From positions 1 to 32,373 of the forward strand of contig DUAT01000153.1 in assembly GCA_012960755.1 (NCBI GenBank): a DNA stretch of 32,373 nucleotides, read 5' to 3'. The position numbers and the translations under genes are program-made. The stretch's first letter is position 1. Every line of letters starts with the position of its first letter. Shown here piece by piece: positions 26,484 through 32,373 of the stretch. Below the pieces are notes generated by a model, which worked only from the letters and a program-made list of their open reading frames with translations, made no database searches and was not told where the DNA came from. This DNA is from Gammaproteobacteria bacterium. GTDB taxonomy: Bacteria > Pseudomonadota > Gammaproteobacteria > Pseudomonadales > Azotimanducaceae_A.

Positions 26484-28655
26484 ATGTCAGAGCAGGTATC
26501 ATTTGGTGAACTCACCATAGAAAAGGTCCTTTATGACCTGGTGCGGGATCAGATTACTTCGGGGATCGACATAGAATCAGCAGTGGTCTGGTCCGGATTA
26601 GAGGCTATCCTGAAAGAGATGATGCCTCTCAACAAAGACCTGCTCGCCAGGCGTGATGAATTTCAATCCAGCATAGATGCCTGGCACAAAGCCCGTGCAA
26701 CCAAACCTCACAATCCAGAAGAGTATGAAGCTTTTCTACGGGAAATTGGATATCTGTTGCCTGAGGGAGATGATTTTGAGATTGAAACTGTTAATGTCGA
26801 TGACGAAATTGCGCTGCTGGCAGGTCCCCAGTTGGTTGTGCCTGTGATGAATGGGAGATTTGCACTTAAGGCGGCCAATGCCCGCTGGGGCAGTTTGTAC
26901 GATGCACTGTATGAGACGGATGTTATTCCTGAAACAGCCGGAGCAGAGAAAAGTAATGGATACAACCCGGCCCGAGGTGAGAAAGTCATCGAGTATGGCA
27001 ATAAATTTTTGAACGAAAACGCGTCTCTCGCAGATCAGCATTATGAAGATGTTGTTCAATATGCTATCAAAGATGACGCACTTCATCTGACTCTGGCTGA
27101 TGGGTCGGCTACCAGTTTGAAGGACTCAACCCAGTTTGTTGGTTGGCTCGGCGATGACGCTGATCCCTCAGGCGTATTGTTAGTCAGCAACGGATTACAT
27201 ATGGAAATTCAGATAGACCGACACGCACCCATAGGAGAAGACACCCCGGCAGGGGTAAAAGATATCCTGATGGAATCTGCAGTTTCTACGATTCAAGACT
27301 GTGAGGATTCTGTTGCAGCGGTTGATGCTGAAGATAAGTGTGTTGTTTACAGTAACTGGCTGGGCCTCATGAAGGGGGATCTTGCGGAGGAATTTGAGAA
27401 GGGCGGGAGTGTTATTCGTCGCAAACTTAACCATGATCGGGTCTACCAAGGAGCTGACGGCGAAGAACTGACGCTTCACGGCAGAAGCTTGTTACTGGTT
27501 AGAAACGTGGGTCATTTAATGACGACAAATGCTGTGATGCTCAACGGTGAGGAGATTCCTGAGGGAATACTGGACGGTTTGATCACCAGTCTTTGTGCGA
27601 TGCATGACCTGAAGAGTACCGGACCCATCAGGAATTCCCGCAAGGGTAGTATTTATATCGTCAAACCCAAGATGCATGGCCCTGATGAGGTTGAATTCGC
27701 TGTCGATCTGTTCACACGAATAGAAGATGTACTGGGCCTGGCCAGAAATACTGTGAAAATTGGTATTATGGACGAGGAACGGCGCACAACACTTAACCTG
27801 AAAGAGTGTATTCGAGTGGCAAAAAAGCGGGTGATATTTATCAACACGGGCTTCCTGGATCGCACTGGTGATGAAATCCATACGAGTATGGAAGCGGGCG
27901 CCATGGTTAGGAAGACCTTAATGAAGCAGGAAGCCTGGATCGAAGCGTACGAAGACTGGAATGTGGACGTCGGTCTGGAAACTGGCCTTAAGGATAAGGC
28001 CCAGATAGGCAAAGGTATGTGGGCCATGCCGGATGAAATGGCTCAAATGATGGAGGCGAAAATCAATCATCCAGAAGCGGGTGCAAATACTGCCTGGGTA
28101 CCATCCCCAGTAGCCGCGACATTGCATGCCATGCATTATCACAAGGTGGATGTTGCCAGTCGTCAGGAGGAATTGAAGTCCAGAACCAGAGCGAGCCTTT
28201 CTGCGTTGCTCACCATACCCGTACTGGGAGGCACCAACCTGTCGGCCGACGAAGTCCAGAATGAATTGGACAATAACGCTCAGGGCATACTGGGTTATGT
28301 TGTTCGCTGGATTGACCAGGGTGTAGGTTGCTCAAAGGTGCCGGATATTAACGATGTTGAATTAATGGAGGATCGCGCAACACTTAGAATCTCCAGTCAA
28401 CATATTGCCAACTGGATGCATCACGGTTTGTGTTCAGAAGAACAGGTTATGGAAACGCTCAAGCGCATGGCTGCCGTGGTTGACTTGCAGAATGCGGACG
28501 ATGAGGACTATCGAAACATGACGCCCGGGTTTGGTGACAGTGTTGCCTTTCAGGCAGCCTGTGATCTGGTGTTTAAAGGTATTGACCAACCTAACGGGTA
28601 TACTGAACCGATTCTGCATGCACGTAGAAGAGAAGCAAAGAGAGTATATGGTTGA
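26484..28655 (+). CDS. glcB: Malate synthase G
   Basis: A 723-residue monomeric enzyme condensing glyoxylate with acetyl-CoA to malate in the glyoxylate bypass; length and motifs match form G throughout. Active-site residues are visible: R340 in [10 protein letters not shown]431 in GIMDEERRT, and D459 in [26 protein letters not shown] (271-285) is typical of the family. The start ATG follows GGAG(CAGG), a good RBS. No isocitrate lyase or glycolate oxidase gene is adjacent, so it is probably transcribed alone, supporting growth on acetate, fatty acids or glycolate. Confidence 0.97.
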   Translation: MSEQVSFGELTIEKVLYDLVRDQITSGIDIESAVVWSGLEAILKEMMPLNKDLLARRDEFQSSIDAWHKARATKPHNPEEYEAFLREIGYLLPEGDDFEIETVNVDDEIALLAGPQLVVPVMNGRFALKAANARWGSLYDALYETDVIPETAGAEKSNGYNPARGEKVIEYGNKFLNENASLADQHYEDVVQYAIKDDALHLTLADGSATSLKDSTQFVGWLGDDADPSGVLLVSNGLHMEIQIDRHAPIGEDTPAGVKDILMESAVSTIQDCEDSVAAVDAEDKCVVYSNWLGLMKGDLAEEFEKGGSVIRRKLNHDRVYQGADGEELTLHGRSLLLVRNVGHLMTTNAVMLNGEEIPEGILDGLITSLCAMHDLKSTGPIRNSRKGSIYIVKPKMHGPDEVEFAVDLFTRIEDVLGLARNTVKIGIMDEERRTTLNLKECIRVAKKRVIFINTGFLDRTGDEIHTSMEAGAMVRKTLMKQEAWIEAYEDWNVDVGLETGLKDKAQIGKGMWAMPDEMAQMMEAKINHPEAGANTAWVPSPVAATLHAMHYHKVDVASRQEELKSRTRASLSALLTIPVLGGTNLSADEVQNELDNNAQGILGYVVRWIDQGVGCSKVPDINDVELMEDRATLRISSQHIANWMHHGLCSEEQVMETLKRMAAVVDLQNADDEDYRNMTPGFGDSVAFQAACDLVFKGIDQPNGYTEPILHARRREAKRVYG

Positions 28656-28690
28656 ACGTCGCGTTTGTTTTTCCAACATTCACGACTGTA

Positions 28691-28705
28691 AAGTTGTAAC
28701 AACTT
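28691..28705. promoter_or_regulatory. 15-bp palindrome upstream of the sigma-54 activator
   Basis: AAGTTGTAACAACTT has 6-bp arms with a TAA centre, 45 bp before the activator start and 36 bp after the glcB stop. It resembles an operator and may serve autoregulation. No T-run follows, so I do not call a terminator. Confidence 0.35.
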
Positions 28706-28749
28706 CTGATAGGTTGTTAATGCACGGCTTTGAAAACTAACAAAAATTA

Positions 28750-31653
28750 ATGATGACTTCGAAGAAACAGACAATACTTATTATCGAGGACGAGGCGCTT
28801 ATTGCCCGCGAGCTGAAGAGTCGTCTGACGCAAATGGGTTATGAGGTTGTCGGTATTGCGTTTGGCCTGGAGGCCATCGAGTTGGCTGCAGATACCCAGC
28901 CTGATTTATTGCTAACAGATATTCATTTAAAAGATGGGGTCGATGGTATTGAAGTCGCCCAGGTTATTCAGGCCGAGCGGGGTGTACCGGTCGTCTTTTT
29001 GACTGCCTACTCGGATGAGGAGACTGTGTCACGGGCTAAGGAAGTAACGCCCTACGGTTACATCATCAAGCCTGTCGAGAATCGGGAACTGCAGATCGTA
29101 ATAGAGATGGCGCTGTACAAATTTTCCATTGAAAGAGAACTTAGGAAAACCCAACAGCTTTTACAAACCGCACTGACATGTATCGGTAACGGACTGGTTT
29201 TCGTTAACCAGTGGGGTGATATCAGCGACCTGAATAGTGACGCTGAAACAATATTAGAAACAAACTTGGAAGTGGCCAGAGATCGTCCCTGGCCGGAAGT
29301 GTTTTCTTTGTTGGGCAATTCTGTGCAAGCCAAGATAAATGCCGCCTTGCTAAGTAGTGATGTAACAAAGCTGGCTCCCTTTGTGATTAGCGCTGTTGGA
29401 AAAATTCCAAAGTTGGTTGATGGCATTGTTGGTCCCATGCACGATGGAGGCGTGTTGATTTTAAGGGAGTTGACCGAAATCGCTGACCCCATCGAGATGC
29501 TGCCAACCACACAGGAGCTGATGTTACAGGTCGGACCCGACCGCTTGACGCCAAGTGAATCTTCAATGTGTCAGCTTCTGGTATCTTTCAAAACTAAAGG
29601 CAAGCCCGTGGTCGTTGAGGAAGTCTCCCAGGTGCTTAACCAGATGTTGCGTTCGACCGACCTCGTTAGCATTTACTCGCCAGCGCATCTATCAGTCAGT
29701 ATGCCTTATACATCGGTTGTGGAAGGTGAGCTTATCGCTGATTCAGTACTAAGTTCGCTCAAGAAGCATTTTTCGCTAACAAATCCAAGTATCAGCATCG
29801 GGCTTTCATATAGTTCGCCTGGCGACCAGCAGCCATTCGAGCTTTTTCGGCGTGCCGAGTGGGCATTGAGTGTGGCGAAGGACTCAGGCGGTGACAGGGT
29901 AATCGTCTGGAGTGATGATGTTGAGAATAGTTTGCAAATTGCCAGTACGGAGTCTGAAAAACAGCGCGAATATCATAACCTTGTTCTGATGTGGAATGTT
30001 GTAAGTGTGGTTGCCCGGACGACCAGTCTTGAAGAAATGAGCAAGAAAATCTGCCACCACCTGCTTCGATCCTTCGACTTCGACCAGGTGGCTGTACTTG
30101 AATCTGAAAATAGTACAATTTGGGCAATCTCTGGTGCAGTAAAAGGCGTTGATGATTTTAAAGGTATGCAAGATATCGCCCTGTCAAAAATGCACTTTTT
30201 AAAAGTCGGTGAGTTGCTGGCATCAAATAGCAATTACGTTAACGCCGGAAAAGTCCATCTGTTTCGACTGAGTGCCGAGAAGCTGGTGTTTATTACTGGC
30301 GGGGAATTGTTACAAAGTGATGTGGAATTTCTGGAAACGTTGGTAAATTACGTCGCCTCGGGATTGTCCCGGTTTGATCTACCTGCTGAAGCAACTACCA
30401 GTGCTACCGGGGAATCTCATTTCCTCTATCAGTCTGCGATTATGAAGAGTCTCGTCGAGAGTATCGAGATGGTGGGACCTACAGAAGCGACGGTGCTTAT
30501 CTCAGGAGAATCAGGCACGGGCAAGGAGTTGATTGCCAAAACCATTCATGAAAATAGCAAACGAAAAGACAAGCCCTATATCATTGTTGATTGCGGCGCC
30601 ATTGTCGGCAGCCTTATCGAAAGTGAACTGTTTGGCCACATCCAAGGGTCCTTTACCGGCGCAGATAAGAATTTCTCCGGGAGACTCAAAGAAGCTGATG
30701 GCGGAACAGTTTTACTGGACGAAGTTGGAGAACTACCACTCGATGTGCAGGTTAAATTGCTTCGTTATGTTCAGGAACGACAACTCGTCCCAGTCGGTTC
30801 GAATCGATATGAATTAGTTGATACCAGAGTAATAGCAGCGACGAATCGTGATTTGCAGGCGCTGGTGAGAGAGGGTAAATTTCGCGAGGATCTGTATTAC
30901 CGCTTGAATGTATTTGCTATTGATTCGCCGCCGCTTCGCGCTCGTCAGGGCGACATAATGTTGTTGGCGAATCACTACCTCAAAATCTACTCTTCCCAAT
31001 ACAGCAAGAACCTTCTGGGATTTACAGAGAATGCCGAGAAGGCGCTGGTCGAGCATAGCTGGCCCGGCAATATTCGGGAACTTATCAATGTTATCAATCG
31101 TGGCTTAATTCTCTGCAAAGATTCCAGGTTAAGTTCTATACACCTTGGTCTTTTTCCGGCAGAATCGAATGAGATTCCAACAAGGCGTGCCAAGGACCAG
31201 AGTCCTGAGAGCCACTTACAGACTCTGCTCAAACGAATGGTGGACAGTTGTATGGCGAATGTGAATGACTTGCCTCCTCTGGGTCGGTGGCTTGAAGAAG
31301 ACCTGATCAAGAAAAGCCTGGCTTTAAATTCTGAGGTACTCAATCGTGCTGCCCTGACCCTTAGGGTGCCTGAATCAACACTTCGGCGTAAAGTCTCTCG
31401 CTTGCAGGGTAGTCCCGGCATCAGAAACCCTGGTGGTCAGGCAGACTGGGAGATTCTCCAGACGATACTATTCGATTTGACTGTGCTGGCTCGTGATCGA
31501 GGTCAAACGGTACTGGATTTGGTGTCGTTTGCGCTTGTTCGGGAGTTGGAGCAGCGTTCTCTGAACAGGAAAGAAGCTTCAAGTTTGATGGGTGTTTCCC
31601 TGCCAACCTACCGGCGCCTGGTTGCCGAGGTCCCTTTGGAGCACGCTGTTTAG
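28750..31653 (+). CDS. Sigma-54-dependent response regulator with REC, degenerate GGDEF, GAF, AAA+ and HTH segments
   Basis: A 967-residue enhancer-binding protein, about twice the NtrC length. REC (8-122) has D57 in LLTDIHL. A PAS-like segment follows (~130-245). Residues ~262-390 have the GGDEF fold pattern (RSTDLVSIYS, SISIGLSYSS, RRAEWALSVAKDSGGDRVIVW) but SPAHL stands where GGDEF should be, so no cyclase activity is expected. A GAF-like segment spans ~405-545. The AAA+ domain (~555-800) has Walker A GESGTGKE, Walker B GGTVLLDEVGEL, and GSFTGA in the sigma-54 loop (consensus GAFTGA). Two helix-turn-helix candidates lie at ~845-885 (NRAALTLRVPESTLRRKV) and ~938-960 (KEASSLMGVSLPTYRRLV). 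Its likely target is the -24/-12 promoter immediately downstream. Confidence 0.88.
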   Translation: MMTSKKQTILIIEDEALIARELKSRLTQMGYEVVGIAFGLEAIELAADTQPDLLLTDIHLKDGVDGIEVAQVIQAERGVPVVFLTAYSDEETVSRAKEVTPYGYIIKPVENRELQIVIEMALYKFSIERELRKTQQLLQTALTCIGNGLVFVNQWGDISDLNSDAETILETNLEVARDRPWPEVFSLLGNSVQAKINAALLSSDVTKLAPFVISAVGKIPKLVDGIVGPMHDGGVLILRELTEIADPIEMLPTTQELMLQVGPDRLTPSESSMCQLLVSFKTKGKPVVVEEVSQVLNQMLRSTDLVSIYSPAHLSVSMPYTSVVEGELIADSVLSSLKKHFSLTNPSISIGLSYSSPGDQQPFELFRRAEWALSVAKDSGGDRVIVWSDDVENSLQIASTESEKQREYHNLVLMWNVVSVVARTTSLEEMSKKICHHLLRSFDFDQVAVLESENSTIWAISGAVKGVDDFKGMQDIALSKMHFLKVGELLASNSNYVNAGKVHLFRLSAEKLVFITGGELLQSDVEFLETLVNYVASGLSRFDLPAEATTSATGESHFLYQSAIMKSLVESIEMVGPTEATVLISGESGTGKELIAKTIHENSKRKDKPYIIVDCGAIVGSLIESELFGHIQGSFTGADKNFSGRLKEADGGTVLLDEVGELPLDVQVKLLRYVQERQLVPVGSNRYELVDTRVIAATNRDLQALVREGKFREDLYYRLNVFAIDSPPLRARQGDIMLLANHYLKIYSSQYSKNLLGFTENAEKALVEHSWPGNIRELINVINRGLILCKDSRLSSIHLGLFPAESNEIPTRRAKDQSPESHLQTLLKRMVDSCMANVNDLPPLGRWLEEDLIKKSLALNSEVLNRAALTLRVPESTLRRKVSRLQGSPGIRNPGGQADWEILQTILFDLTVLARDRGQTVLDLVSFALVRELEQRSLNRKEASSLMGVSLPTYRRLVAEVPLEHAV

Positions 31654-31671
31654 ATGTTGGCGCATCTGGTG

Positions 31672-31723
31672 AAAGAAATATATTGCGCTTAATGCGCCAT
31701 TAATTACCGCTATATATTTCTTT
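31672..31723. promoter_or_regulatory. Nested inverted repeats, candidate enhancer (UAS)
   Basis: AAAGAAATATAT (31672-31683) and ATATATTTCTTT (31712-31723) are perfect 12-bp complements. Between them TTAATG-CGC-CATTAA (31689-31703) forms a second palindrome. The centre is about 118 bp upstream of the candidate -24 element, the range used by NtrC-type activators. It could instead form a transcript hairpin ending the activator gene, although the 28-base loop and lack of a clean T-run make that less likely. Confidence 0.45.
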
Positions 31724-31813
31724 ATTTCAAAATATTTTCGCCAAATGTTCTTTTTCGATCTAGGAATTTTCCATATTTGTTTCAAAACAACCACTTATCG
31801 GATAAACCTAGAA

Positions 31814-31829
31814 TGGCATGAAATTTGGA
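31814..31829 (+). promoter_or_regulatory. Candidate sigma-54 (-24/-12) promoter
   Basis: TGGCATGAAATTTGGA matches TGGCAYRNNNNTTGCW at every defined base except the C at -12, which is G. It lies between a sigma-54 activator gene and the repeat-protein gene. Transcription from it would start near 31840, giving a leader of about 145 bases. The mismatch in the -12 GC pair would be expected to weaken it. Confidence 0.5.
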
Positions 31830-31985
31830 TACTAATCTGCAAAGATTGATGTCTATCTGTTTGTTCTGTAGCAAGCCCGGACTGAAGTCCTGATTGAGAA
31901 AAGTATAAAGAAATGCAAATTAAAAAATACTTAAAACTAGGGATTCGTATCAGACAGGGATTGATGTTAAGAACAGGGGATAGAT

Positions 31986-32373
31986 ATGAGTAAAATTGGA
32001 TATTTTTTGGTCACCGTACTCGTCGGAGTACTACTAGTTACAACTCAAATTTCAATTGCGGCGACAGGAATAATCGGCCCGGAGGATCAGTCCGTGCAGC
32101 CCAGTATCGCCAGGTATTTATGGGATGAGGAAAACCCAGACAGTGCAAAACCTCGACAGCATCTGGTCAGGTACCTCTGGGATGAGGAAAACCCAGATGA
32201 AGTCGAACCTCCGCAGCGTTTAGTCAGGTATCTCTGGGACGAGGACAATCCGGGCAATATCGAATCGTCACAACGTGTAGTCAGGTATCTCTGGGACGAA
32301 GACAATCCGGACAATATCGAATCGTCACAACGTGTAGTCAGGTATCTCTGGGACGAAGACAATCCGGACAATA
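31986..32373 (+). CDS. Secreted 19-residue RYLWDE-repeat protein, 3' end beyond the window
   Basis: The start ATG follows AGGGGAT, a good RBS. Residues 1-26 form a Sec signal peptide (IGYFLVTVLVGVLLVTTQIS, then IAA). A ~16-residue linker leads into tandem 19-residue units, consensus RYLWDE(E/D)NPD-x4-P/S-xQ-x2-V. Four full units and the start of a fifth are visible before the window ends. The units are acidic, each with one Trp and one NPD/NPG. I do not recognise a family. The mature chain should be periplasmic or extracellular; the regular acidic repeat suggests a structural, binding or multi-copy peptide precursor role, but nothing fixes this. Upstream is a candidate sigma-54 promoter and activator gene. 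Confidence 0.8.
   Translation, partial: MSKIGYFLVTVLVGVLLVTTQISIAATGIIGPEDQSVQPSIARYLWDEENPDSAKPRQHLVRYLWDEENPDEVEPPQRLVRYLWDEDNPGNIESSQRVVRYLWDEDNPDNIESSQRVVRYLWDEDNPDN
32112..32373 (+). repeat. 57-bp direct tandem repeats inside the secreted repeat gene
   Basis: Units begin at 32112, 32169, 32226, 32283 and 32340 (57 bp each, in frame). Units 3 and 4 differ at only two bases, and the 34 visible bases of unit 5 are identical to unit 4, while units 1 and 2 are more diverged. The array continues past the window end. Confidence 0.95.

Noticed and set aside
30987..31421. 144-codon minus-strand frame opposite the sigma-54 activator
   Set aside because: It overlaps the conserved AAA+ and HTH coding sequence; no independent evidence for a gene.
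31879..31900. Possible riboswitch in the long leader of the repeat gene (GGAC-TGAA-GTCC hairpin)
   Set aside because: A single 4-bp hairpin; I could not match the leader to the c-di-GMP (GEMM) consensus or any other riboswitch I know.
32087..32371. Minus-strand frame encoding repeats of SGLSSSQRYLTTRC type
   Set aside because: It is a mirror of the 57-bp repeats: the period is a multiple of three, so an antisense frame stays open too. It lacks a signal peptide and RBS, while the plus frame has both.
32112..32373. CRISPR array
   Set aside because: The repeats are contiguous with no unique spacers, the 57-bp period keeps frame, and they encode a signal-peptide protein.

Overview
The window looks like a chromosomal segment of a Gram-negative bacterium, most likely a marine-type gammaproteobacterium. 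The evidence is outer-membrane and RND export machinery, c-di-GMP and phosphorelay proteins, malate synthase G, and a sigma-54 activator. This placement rests on gene content only; no rRNA or other marker gene is present.

Left edge (1-4050): a degenerate tRNA-Glu(CUC)-like sequence is interrupted or abutted by a complete ~1.3 kb IS5-family element with matching inverted repeats and a CTAG duplication. Next comes a minus-strand two-gene operon for a molybdenum hydroxylase of the isoquinoline oxidoreductase type ([2Fe-2S] subunit plus molybdopterin subunit).

Export and signalling block (4205-14869, plus strand): a GAF-HlyD membrane fusion protein; a PqqD-like/M50 metallopeptidase/lipoyl membrane protein; a periplasmic adaptor with a long disordered tail; and a 128-residue protein with the LEPR-XLL motif otherwise found near the N-terminus of very long surface proteins. 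These look like an uncharacterised peptide or protein export module. It is followed by a hybrid histidine kinase with two tandem Hpt domains and a REC-GGSEF-EAL protein, which suggests a phosphorelay that ends in c-di-GMP breakdown.

Middle (14939-28655): an S9 peptidase lipoprotein; a decayed two-component-propeller/GGDEF gene with a large internal deletion; a BamA/TamA-like outer-membrane protein whose longest reading frame overlaps a 3-hydroxyacyl-CoA dehydrogenase gene; an RND efflux permease and its adaptor; a dienelactone hydrolase-family enzyme; and malate synthase G.

Right edge (28750-32373): an unusual sigma-54 activator (REC, PAS-like, degenerate GGDEF, GAF, AAA+, two helix-turn-helix segments) lies directly upstream of a secreted protein made of 19-residue RYLWDE repeats, cut by the window end. 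The 332 bp between them hold a 12-bp-arm inverted repeat and a near-consensus -24/-12 promoter in enhancer/promoter order. This pair is the best candidate for an undescribed regulated system here.
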